A DNA stretch of 64,000 nt, taken from assembly GCA_050043265.1 (NCBI GenBank), contig JBHJIR010000005.1, positions 1 through 64,000 of the forward strand. Direction: 5' to 3'. The notes beneath the pieces were generated by a model. It was not told the DNA's origin. It ran no database searches and saw nothing but the letters and a program-made list of their open reading frames with translations. The translations under genes were made by a program, and so were the position numbers. Below are positions 57,215 to 64,000 of this stretch, one piece after another (the first letter of the stretch is position 1; the number at the start of each line of letters is the position of its first letter). Origin of the DNA: Pelagibius sp050043265. GTDB taxonomy: Bacteria; Pseudomonadota; Alphaproteobacteria; Kiloniellales; Kiloniellaceae.

Positions 57215-58093
57215 CTAGGGCCCGCGGTTGTGCTCGGACTCCACGGCCGGCGGCAGCGTGGTCTCATCCCCCCGCCCCGGCGCGCCGCTCTCCACTCCGA
57301 AATCCTCGAAGCGGTCCACCGCCGCGCGGTCGTAGCCGAGGCTCGCGACCATGAGCTGGCGGGTGTAGGGGTGCTTGGGCTCGTGGCGCTTCAACTGCGC
57401 CACGGCCAGTTCCTCGACCACGGCGCCGTGGTTCATCACCGCCAGGTCGTCGCACATGTGGGCGACGACGGAGAGGTCGTGGCTGACCAGGATGTAGGTC
57501 AGGCCACGTTCCTTCTTCAGCCGCTGCAGCAGGTTCAACACCTCGGCCTGGACCGAGACATCGAGCGCCGAAGTCGGCTCATCGAGCAGCAGGATACGCG
57601 GCTCCAGGATCAGGGCGCGGGCGATGGCGACGCGCTGGCGCTGGCCGCCGGAAAGCTGGTGCGGGTAGCGGAAGCGGAAATCGGGGCCGAGGCCGACCTC
57701 GCCCAGCACCCGCTCGATGCGGTTCTCGGGATCGTCCAGGCGGTGGATCGCCAGCGGCTCCATGAGGATGCGGTCGACGGTGTGGCGCGGATGCAGGGAG
57801 CCATAGGGGTCCTGAAACACCATCTGCGCCAGCTTGTAGAACGCCTTGTCGCGCTTGGGCCCCAAGGTTTGCCCGGCAACGGTCATCTGCCCCGTCCATT
57901 CCGGATTGAGCCCGCTGAGCGCCCGCAGCACGGTGGACTTGCCGGAACCGGACTCTCCGACGAGGCCGAAGGTCGCCCCCTCCGGCACCTGGAAGCTGAC
58001 GTCGCGCACGGCGTGGACGCGGTCCTCGCTCTGACCGAAAATCACGTTCAGCTTCTCGACTTCGATCATCGCCTTGCCGGGATGGGCACTCAT
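57215..58093 (-). CDS. Peptide/nickel-type ABC transporter ATP-binding protein (DppF-like)
   Basis: A 292-residue ATPase of the Dpp/Opp family. Walker A GLVGESGSGKSTVLRAL near residue 44, Q-loop MVFQDPYGSLHPRHTV, signature QLSGGQRQRVAIARAL, Walker B ILLLDEPTSALDVSVQ and H-loop YILVSHDLSVVAHMC. The C-terminal oligopeptide tail contains KHPYTRQLM but lacks a clear Cys cluster. It is the last gene of the operon and overlaps the preceding ATPase gene by four bases. Confidence 0.92.
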   Translation of the reverse strand: MSAHPGKAMIEVEKLNVIFGQSEDRVHAVRDVSFQVPEGATFGLVGESGSGKSTVLRALSGLNPEWTGQMTVAGQTLGPKRDKAFYKLAQMVFQDPYGSLHPRHTVDRILMEPLAIHRLDDPENRIERVLGEVGLGPDFRFRYPHQLSGGQRQRVAIARALILEPRILLLDEPTSALDVSVQAEVLNLLQRLKKERGLTYILVSHDLSVVAHMCDDLAVMNHGAVVEELAVAQLKRHEPKHPYTRQLMVASLGYDRAAVDRFEDFGVESGAPGRGDETTLPPAVESEHNRGP

Positions 58094-58953
58094 ATCCCCT
58101 GCTCCATCCAGGCCGGATCGCGGCGCAGCACCGGCAGGTCGCCGCCGTCGCCGTCGATCTTGGGCAGGCAGTTCAGCAGGCCGCGCGTATAGGGGTGTTT
58201 CGCGGCGGCCAGATTCTTGGCGTCGCAGATCTCCATGATGTGCCCGGCATACATGATCACCACCCGGTCGCAGAACGAGGCCACCAGGTTCAGGTCGTGG
58301 CTGATGAAGATCAGGCCCATGCCGCGCTGGGTCACCAGGGCGTCGAGGATCGCCAGCACCTGAAGCTGCACGGTAACGTCCAGGGCCGAGGTCGGTTCGT
58401 CGGCGATCAACAGGTCGGGATCGGGGATCAGCATCATGGCGATCATGATGCGCTGCCCCATGCCGCCGGAGACCTCGTGGGGATAGGCGCGGTAAACCCG
58501 TTCCGGATCGCGGATGCGCACCGCCGCCAGCATCTCCAGCGCGCGCTTCTTCGCTTCGGCGGGCCGAACTTTCTGGTGGGTGCGGTAGGCCTCGGCGATC
58601 TGCTCGCCGACGCGCATGACCGGGTTCAGCGAGAACTTCGGGTCCTGCATGACCATGGAAATGCGCTGGCCCCGGATGGTGCGCATCTGCGCCTCGCTGG
58701 CGCGCTGCAGGTCGATGCCGTCGAATTCCATCCGCTTGGCGGTTACGATGCCGGGCCGCGACACCAGCCGCAGGATGGCACGCCCGGTCATCGACTTGCC
58801 GGAACCGGATTCACCGACGATGCCGAGCTTCTCGCGGCCGAGGGAAAAGGAAATGCCGCGCACCGCCTCAACCACACCCTTGCGGGTCGGGAAGCGGACC
58901 TTCAGATCCTCGACGGCCAGCAAGGGCTTGTCGCTCATCGCTCTATCGCTCAT
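58090..58953 (-). CDS. Peptide/nickel-type ABC transporter ATP-binding protein (DppD-like)
   Basis: A 287-residue ATPase. Walker A KLGIVGESGSGKSMTGRAIL near residue 42, Q-loop MVMQDPKFSLNPVM, signature EVSGGMGQRIMIAMML, Walker B LLIADEPTSALDVTVQ and H-loop FISHDLNLVASFC. I chose ATG 58953 because it overlaps the permease stop by four bases (ATGA); ATG 58938 is an alternative. The frame upstream is a shadow of the permease gene. It forms the ATPase heterodimer with the DppF-like subunit. Confidence 0.92.
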   Translation of the reverse strand: MSDRAMSDKPLLAVEDLKVRFPTRKGVVEAVRGISFSLGREKLGIVGESGSGKSMTGRAILRLVSRPGIVTAKRMEFDGIDLQRASEAQMRTIRGQRISMVMQDPKFSLNPVMRVGEQIAEAYRTHQKVRPAEAKKRALEMLAAVRIRDPERVYRAYPHEVSGGMGQRIMIAMMLIPDPDLLIADEPTSALDVTVQLQVLAILDALVTQRGMGLIFISHDLNLVASFCDRVVIMYAGHIMEICDAKNLAAAKHPYTRGLLNCLPKIDGDGGDLPVLRRDPAWMEQGI

Positions 58954-59879
58954 CCCTGGCCCCCGCTCTTCGGGTCCAGCACGTCGCGCAGACCGTCGCC
59001 CAGCAGGTTGAATCCCAGACTGACGATGAAGATGGCGATGCCCGGCACGGTGGCGACCCACCACTGGTTCAGCAGTACCTTGCGCCCGGCGGAGATCATC
59101 GCGCCCCATTCCGGCAGCGGCGGCTGCGCGCCCAGACCCAGGAAGCCGAGGCCGGCGGCAATCAGGATGATGCCGGCCATGTCGAGGGTGACGCGCACGA
59201 TCAGCGAGGACGTGCACAGCGGCACGATGTGCGACCAGATGATGCGTGCCCGCCCGGCACCCTGCAAACGCACCGCCGAGATGAAATCCGAATTGCGGAT
59301 GGTCAGCGTCTCCGCCCGGGCGATGCGCGCGTAGGGCGGCCAGGAGGTGATGGCGATGGCGATGATGGCGTTCTCGATGCCGGGCCCCAGGGCGGCGACC
59401 AGCGCCAGGGCCAGCACCAGCTTGGGAAAGGCCAGGAAGATATCGGTGATCCGCATCAGGACGGCGTCGACCCAGCCGCCGAAGTAGCCGGCGGAGGTGC
59501 CGACCAGCAGGCCGATGGGCGCCGCGATGATCGCCACCAGGATGACGATGTAGAGCGTCAGGCGGCTGCCGTAGATGATACGCGAAAAGATATCGCGGCC
59601 CAGGTCGTCGGTGCCGAAGGGGTGCGCCCAGGAGAAGAACTGCAGGCGGTCGACGAGGATCTGGGCATTGGGATCGTAAGGCGCGATCAGCGGCGCGAAG
59701 ATCGCCACGACGATCAGCCCCAGCACGATGCCCAGGCCCAGCATGGCCAGGTAGTTCGAGCGGAACGAAAGCCAGGCGATGTAGAAACGGCCGAGCCTCG
59801 CCTGGCCCCGCGAGGCCGGCGAGCTGCTGAGCAGCCAAGCCCGCCAGCCGCCGGAGAGGTGTTCGCTCTGGCTGGTCAT
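58950..59879 (-). CDS. Peptide-type ABC transporter permease (DppC-like)
   Basis: A 309-residue permease with six membrane helices. The OppC N-terminal segment (FRSNYLAMLGLGIVLGLIVV, APYDPNAQ) and HPFGTDDLGRDIFSRIIYGS are diagnostic. The coupling loop is IARAETLTIRNSDFISAVRL. ATG 59879 overlaps the DppB-like stop by four bases. With DppB it forms the channel. Confidence 0.92.
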   Translation of the reverse strand: MTSQSEHLSGGWRAWLLSSSPASRGQARLGRFYIAWLSFRSNYLAMLGLGIVLGLIVVAIFAPLIAPYDPNAQILVDRLQFFSWAHPFGTDDLGRDIFSRIIYGSRLTLYIVILVAIIAAPIGLLVGTSAGYFGGWVDAVLMRITDIFLAFPKLVLALALVAALGPGIENAIIAIAITSWPPYARIARAETLTIRNSDFISAVRLQGAGRARIIWSHIVPLCTSSLIVRVTLDMAGIILIAAGLGFLGLGAQPPLPEWGAMISAGRKVLLNQWWVATVPGIAIFIVSLGFNLLGDGLRDVLDPKSGGQG

Positions 59880-60946
59880 CGCGCCCTCGGGTCGAGCAGT
59901 TTGTAGAGTACGTCGGACAGGATGTTGATCCCGATGAAGACGGCGCCGACCACCATGGTGGCACCGAGCACCGCGTTCATGTCGGCCTTCAGCAGCGACT
60001 GGGTCAGGTAGTAGCCGAGGCCGGGCCAGGCGAAGACGATCTCCGTCAGCACCGAGCCTTCCAGCAGGTTGGCATAGCTGAGCGCGATCACCGTCACCAG
60101 CGGGACCCAGACGTTGCCGAGGGCATGCACCCAGATGACGCGCCACTCGCTGACGCCCTTCACCCGTGCCGTGGTGATGTATTCCTGGCTCAGTTGCTCC
60201 AGCATGAAGGAGCGGGTCATGCGGCTGATGTAGGCCAGGCTGAAGTAGCCGAGAATGGCCGCCGGCAGCACCACGTGGCTGGCCGCGTTCCAGAAAATCT
60301 CCCACTCCCCGGCCATGGCCGAGTCGATGAGCAGCACGCCGGTCACCGGATCGACCAGCCCGTCGTAGAAGACGTCGAGCCGTCCCGGTCCCGGCACCCA
60401 GTCGAGCTTGGCATAGAACAGCAACAGCCCCATGAGGCCGATCCAGAATACCGGAATGGAATATCCCAGCAGCCCCACCACGCGGATCACCTGATCGGGC
60501 CAGCGGCCCTGGTAGACACCCGCCAGCACCCCCATGGGAACGCCGAACAGCACGCCGAACAGAGTCGCCACGCTGGCCAGTTCCAGGGTCGCCGGGAACA
60601 CACGCTTGATGTCCTCCAGCACCGGATTGGAGGTCAGAACAGAGACGCCCAGGTCGCCGCGCAGGACATTCCACACGTAGATGCCGAACTGTTCGTAGAG
60701 CGGCCTGTTGAGGCCCAGTTCCTCGCGCACACGCTCCATCACGTGCTCTTGCGCGTGGTCGCCGACGATGGCCAGCACCGGGTCGATCGGCACCACGCGG
60801 CCGATGATGAAGGTCACCAGCAGCAGGCCCAGGAAGGTCAAGGCAACCGAGGTCGCCACATTCACAGTCGCGCGCAGGGGCGCAGGCAGGGACAGGCCTT
60901 TAAAGCCCGTCCCTGCCTTGGACAGATGGTCCGTCTGGTTGGTCAC
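59876..60946 (-). CDS. Peptide-type ABC transporter permease (DppB-like)
   Basis: A 356-residue permease. The N-terminal helix VALTFLGLLLVTFIIGRVVP followed by DPVLAIVGDHAQEHVMERVR is the usual DppB start, with LGLNRPLYEQFGIYVWNVLR next. The coupling loop is ISRMTRSFMLEQLSQEYITT followed by ARVKGVSEWRVIWVHALGN. It lies 28 bases after the binding-protein gene. Six membrane helices are visible. Confidence 0.92.
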   Translation of the reverse strand: MTNQTDHLSKAGTGFKGLSLPAPLRATVNVATSVALTFLGLLLVTFIIGRVVPIDPVLAIVGDHAQEHVMERVREELGLNRPLYEQFGIYVWNVLRGDLGVSVLTSNPVLEDIKRVFPATLELASVATLFGVLFGVPMGVLAGVYQGRWPDQVIRVVGLLGYSIPVFWIGLMGLLLFYAKLDWVPGPGRLDVFYDGLVDPVTGVLLIDSAMAGEWEIFWNAASHVVLPAAILGYFSLAYISRMTRSFMLEQLSQEYITTARVKGVSEWRVIWVHALGNVWVPLVTVIALSYANLLEGSVLTEIVFAWPGLGYYLTQSLLKADMNAVLGATMVVGAVFIGINILSDVLYKLLDPRAR

Positions 60947-60974
60947 GAAAAAACGTGCCCTCGTTCCGTCGGGA

Positions 60975-62561
60975 CTACTGCTTGGTCACGCCCTTGTAGT
61001 GGTTGTCGTCAAAGGACGGGCCGATGACGAAACCCTTGGTGCCGGCGCGGATGCCGGCCACTTCGGTCTGCTGGAACATGATGACGAAGGGCGAGGTCGC
61101 CTGGTGGATCTTCTGGATTTCCAGATAGAGTTCCGCGCGCTTGGCCGGATCGCGCTCCAGCACCGCCGCATCGGCCATCGTGGTCATCTCCGGAATGTCC
61201 CAAGCGTTACGCCAGGCCAGCGGCTTGGACTTGGCGTCGTCCGCGTTGTCCGGGTTACGCGCGAAGGTATCGGCGTTGGTGTGCGGGTCCTGATAGTCCG
61301 GGCCCCAGCGGCCGATGTAGATGTCGTGGTTGCGCGCGCGGTACTTGGTCAGGGTCTGGCTGCCGTCGCCGGGAATGATCTCCAGTTCCACACCGGCCTG
61401 GGCGAAAGTCGCCTGGATCGCCTGCGCCATCTCCATGATCGGGGAGGTGCTGCGGGTGTCCATCGTCACCTTGAAACCGTCGGGATAGCCGGCTGCGGCC
61501 AGCAGTTCCTTGGCCTTGGCAACGTCCAGCGTGAAGGGGGTCGACTCCAGCGCGCCCAGGAAGCCCTTCGGCAGGAAGGCCTGGTGGACCTTCATGAGGT
61601 CCTTCACCACGGTGGCTTCCATGCCCTTGTAGTCGACCAGGTACTTCAGCGCCTGGCGAACCTGCGGCTTGGACAGCGCCTCGTTCTTCTGATTCAGGCC
61701 GAGGTAATAGACCGCACCCTTCACGCCGTCCTGGATATAGGTGTCCGGATTGTTGCGCAGCGTTTCCAGCTGGTCCGGGCCGAGGTTGCGGGCGATATCG
61801 ATATCGCCTTTTTCCAGCAGCAGTTGCTGGGTTGCCGGCTCGACAATGTGGCGGATGATGACCCGCTTCATGGCCGGCGCACCGCCCCAGTAGTCGTCGT
61901 TGCGGTCCAGAGTCAGCGACTCATTGGCCTTCCACTGGCGCAGCTTGAAGGGCCCGACGCCGGCATAGTTGGACTTCAGCCATTCGTTGCCCAGGTCGTC
62001 GCCCTGCGCATGTTCCATCACCAGTGCCTTGTCGACGATGGAGGAAACGCCCGCGGTCAGGCAATAGAGCACGAAGGTCGGCGCATAGGCCTGGTCGGTC
62101 TCGATGACCAGGGTCATGTCGTCGGTTGCCTTGACCTTGTCCTTCACGTTGCCGGCCGTGAAGCCGAACTGGGTCAGGATGAAGGCCGGCGACTTGTCGA
62201 GGATGACGGCGCGCTGCAGCGAGAAGGCGGCGTCTTCGGCAGTCATCGGATTGCCGGAGGCAAACGTAACGCCCGGGCGCATCTTGAAGGTGAAGGTCTT
62301 GCCGTCGTCGGAGATGGTCCAGGATTCGGCGGCGACGCCGAAGATCTTCGACACGTCCTCGGGGTCGTAACCGATCAGGCGGTCATAGGTGTTGCCCGCG
62401 TATTCCAGGGCGGTGAATTCGAACATCTCCGCCGGATCCAGCGAGATGATATCGTCGATGGTGAACGCCATGACGAGCGTGTCGCGCGGCGTCTCGGCAT
62501 GTGCCGGTATTGCGGTAATGGCCATAAATGCCGCTACGACACAGGCAAATAGCTTCCTCAC
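60975..62561 (-). CDS. Peptide-type ABC transporter substrate-binding protein (SBP_bac_5, DppA-like)
   Basis: A 528-residue periplasmic protein, first gene of a five-gene transporter operon. Start GTG 62561 with GGGAG eight bases upstream. Signal peptide residues 1-22 (LFACVVAAFMAITAIPAHA, then ETPRD). The SBP_bac_5 domain shows ISLDPAEMFEFTALEYAGNT, FKMRPGVTFASGNPMTAEDA and GVGPFKLRQWKANESL. Ligands of the family are di- and oligopeptides, nickel chelates and opines; the sequence alone does not distinguish these. Confidence 0.92.
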   Translation of the reverse strand: MRKLFACVVAAFMAITAIPAHAETPRDTLVMAFTIDDIISLDPAEMFEFTALEYAGNTYDRLIGYDPEDVSKIFGVAAESWTISDDGKTFTFKMRPGVTFASGNPMTAEDAAFSLQRAVILDKSPAFILTQFGFTAGNVKDKVKATDDMTLVIETDQAYAPTFVLYCLTAGVSSIVDKALVMEHAQGDDLGNEWLKSNYAGVGPFKLRQWKANESLTLDRNDDYWGGAPAMKRVIIRHIVEPATQQLLLEKGDIDIARNLGPDQLETLRNNPDTYIQDGVKGAVYYLGLNQKNEALSKPQVRQALKYLVDYKGMEATVVKDLMKVHQAFLPKGFLGALESTPFTLDVAKAKELLAAAGYPDGFKVTMDTRSTSPIMEMAQAIQATFAQAGVELEIIPGDGSQTLTKYRARNHDIYIGRWGPDYQDPHTNADTFARNPDNADDAKSKPLAWRNAWDIPEMTTMADAAVLERDPAKRAELYLEIQKIHQATSPFVIMFQQTEVAGIRAGTKGFVIGPSFDDNHYKGVTKQ

Positions 62562-62733
62562 GTTAAGTCTCCCTGAATGTCGCCCCGTTGGAGGCCAGAT
62601 TAAATTCGCGGCTCTCTCTTGCTAGGTTCGCATTGTATCCGCTCCGGACGCCCGGTCCATAGCCGATCGCAAAGGCGAAATAGTGATTTGTACCAATACA
62701 ATAGGCGCAAGATCACCGGACGGTTATGCACAA

Positions 62734-62749
62734 GCCGCCGTCAGGCGGC
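62734..62749 (-). terminator. Candidate mfd terminator overlapping the stop codon
   Basis: GCCGCC and GGCGGC form a six-pair stem around a four-base loop. On the minus strand the left arm is the last two Ala codons of mfd, and the TGA stop is in the loop. A short TTGTGCATAA follows rather than a T-run, so strength is doubtful. Confidence 0.35.
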
Positions 62750-64000
62750 AAGCTTCACCAACTGGTCGAGCATCTGGCGCACGCCCGTCACCCGCGCCGA
62801 CTCGCTGTCCCACGCGCGGCGGTAGACAAGGGTGTGGTCGGGCCGCAGCTTCACCTCCCCCGCCTGTTTCTGGATAAAGGCGATAAGGCCGGCCGGATTG
62901 GCGAAGCTGTTGTTGCGGAAGGCGACGGTCGCCCCCTTCGGTCCGGCATCCAGCCGTTCGACCCCCGCCTCGCGGCACAACCGCTTGATGGTCATGATCT
63001 GCAGTAGGTTGGCGACCTCCGCCGGCAATGGTCCAAAACGGTCGACCAGTTCGGCGGCGAAACCGTCGATCTCGGCACGGTCGACCAAAGTCGACAGCCT
63101 ACGGTAGAGTCCGAGGCGCAAATTCAAGTCTGAAACGTAAGTGTCCGGGATCAGCACCGGCATGCCGATGTTGATCTGCGGCGTGAAGCCATCGGCCGCC
63201 GCCTCGGCGGCCTCGCCTCCGGCCCTGGCTGTCGCCACCGCCTCCTCCAGCATCTGCTGGTACAGCTCGATGCCGACCTCGCGGATGTGACCGGACTGCT
63301 CCTCGCCCAGCAGGTTGCCGGCGCCGCGGATGTCGAGGTCGTGGCTGGCCAGCTGGAAACCGGCGCCCAGGGTGTCGAGGGTCTGCATCACGTGCAGGCG
63401 CTTCTCGGCAGCGGTGCTGAGGATGCGCCCCGGCGGCAGGGTAAAGTAGGCGTAGCCGCGCTGCTTGGAACGGCCGATACGGCCGCGCAGCTGATAGAGC
63501 TGGGCCAGGCCGAACATATCGGCGCGGTGCAGGATCATGGTGTTGGCGGTGGGGATGTCGAGACCGGATTCGACGATGTTGGTCGACAGCAGGATGTCGT
63601 ACTTGCGGTCGTAGAAATCGGTCATCACCTCTTCCAGCTGGGTCGGCGCCAGCTGGCCGTGCGCCACCGCCACCTTCACCTCCGGCACCAGCGTGGCGAG
63701 ACGCTCCTTCACCTCGGCGATGTCCGTCAGCCGCGGGCAGACGTAGAAGGTCTGGCCGCCGCGGTAATGCTCGCGCAGGATCGCCTCGCGCACGATCACC
63801 GGGTCGTAGGGCAGCACGAAGGTGCGCACCGCCAGGCGGGCGACCGGCGGCGTGGCGATCAGGCTCATCTCCTTCACGCCGGACATGGCGAGCTGCAGGG
63901 TGCGCGGAATCGGCGTCGCCGTCAGGGTCAGCACGTGGACGTCTTCGCGCAGCGCCTTCAGGCGCTCCTTCTGCTTCACGCCGAAGTGCTGTTCCTCGTC
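62741..64000 (-). CDS. mfd: Transcription-repair coupling factor Mfd, C-terminal part
   Basis: The last ~419 codons of mfd; the 5' part lies beyond the right edge, where coding continues as DEEQHFGVKQKERLKALRED, the DEEQ helicase motif II followed by its usual HFGVKQKE. Motif III is LTLTATPIPRTLQLAMSG. The second RecA domain holds VKVAVAHGQL, LLSTNIVESGLDIPTANTMI and LYQLRGRIGRSKQRGYAYF. The TRCF domain 7 follows (GAGNLLGEEQSGHIREVGIE). Mfd pushes stalled RNA polymerase off DNA and recruits UvrA. The gene faces away from the peptide transporter only by a 179-base gap on the same strand. Confidence 0.95.
   Translation of the reverse strand, partial: DEEQHFGVKQKERLKALREDVHVLTLTATPIPRTLQLAMSGVKEMSLIATPPVARLAVRTFVLPYDPVIVREAILREHYRGGQTFYVCPRLTDIAEVKERLATLVPEVKVAVAHGQLAPTQLEEVMTDFYDRKYDILLSTNIVESGLDIPTANTMILHRADMFGLAQLYQLRGRIGRSKQRGYAYFTLPPGRILSTAAEKRLHVMQTLDTLGAGFQLASHDLDIRGAGNLLGEEQSGHIREVGIELYQQMLEEAVATARAGGEAAEAAADGFTPQINIGMPVLIPDTYVSDLNLRLGLYRRLSTLVDRAEIDGFAAELVDRFGPLPAEVANLLQIMTIKRLCREAGVERLDAGPKGATVAFRNNSFANPAGLIAFIQKQAGEVKLRPDHTLVYRRAWDSESARVTGVRQMLDQLVKLAA

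Noticed and set aside
1..64000. Reassignment of TAG or TGA as sense codons in this organism
   Set aside because: Well-conserved genes end in TAG (for example at 640, 1926, 12661 and 14631) or TGA (regulator, permeases) without any extension of homology beyond the stop.

Overview
The window is high-GC, densely packed bacterial chromosome. Short gaps, many 4-base ATGA/GTGA gene overlaps, a PreT/PreA pyrimidine dehydrogenase, a RutR-like regulator with its typical operator, PAS_5 and DUF6285 proteins, and two classes of dispersed palindromic repeats all suit an alphaproteobacterium. TRAP transport and polysaccharide sulfotransferases suggest a marine or saline Rhodospirillales/Kiloniellales-type organism. 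That placement is inference. No rRNA, tRNA, CRISPR array, prophage or insertion sequence was recognised.

Layout. (1) 1-1.9 kb: the 3' end of a class V aminotransferase, a tail-anchored membrane protein and a secreted cysteine-rich protein. (2) 2.0-10.5 kb, minus strand: a seven-gene reductive pyrimidine catabolism operon, preT-preA-ureidopropionase-ABC ATPase-two permeases-binding protein. It is read from a promoter overlapping two RutR-type boxes, and two mutually inverted compound palindromes bracket preA and the ureidopropionase gene. (3) 10.7-13.3 kb, divergent: the RutR-like regulator, an EthD-fold protein, a GhrA-type reductase and a nitroreductase. (4) 13.4-16.5 kb: D,D-carboxypeptidase, acetyltransferase, a DUF3574 protein and a small, atypical hypothetical pair. 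(5) 16.8-18.9 kb: methanethiol oxidase with its SCO1/SenC partner. (6) 18.9-26.1 kb: a cytoplasmic gamma-glutamyltransferase-family enzyme, a broken RraA-family gene, a TRAP transporter (PQM) and a CoA transferase.

(7) 26.1-48.7 kb: a large Wzx/Wzy-type exopolysaccharide locus. It has an initiating phosphotransferase, a short OPX lipoprotein next to a separate outer-membrane barrel, a Wzy polymerase, a Wzx flippase, two sulfotransferases with a beta-propeller protein, a Wzc-type tyrosine kinase, GalE and eight glycosyltransferases, one of them interrupted by TAG. The product is probably a sulfated polysaccharide. (8) 49-50.7 kb: a PAS_5 protein, a PilZ gene interrupted by TAG, and a poorly explained stretch. 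(9) 50.7-55.8 kb: a five-gene operon (acyl-CoA synthetase, SDR, acyl-CoA dehydrogenase, APH-like kinase, DUF6285) with the same gene content as the levulinate/4-hydroxyacid lva pathway. (10) 55.9-57.2 kb: a FrnE-type DsbA protein, then a GIY-YIG nuclease gene tightly enclosed by two direct copies of a nested palindrome, which looks like a small mobile unit. (11) 57.2-62.6 kb: a complete Dpp/Opp-type peptide transporter. (12) 62.7-64 kb: the 3' part of mfd, running off the window.

The strongest leads are the GIY-YIG/palindrome unit, the lva-like operon, the composite OPX/barrel exporter with sulfation genes, and three genes (rraA, GT2, PilZ) that are each intact except for one in-frame stop.
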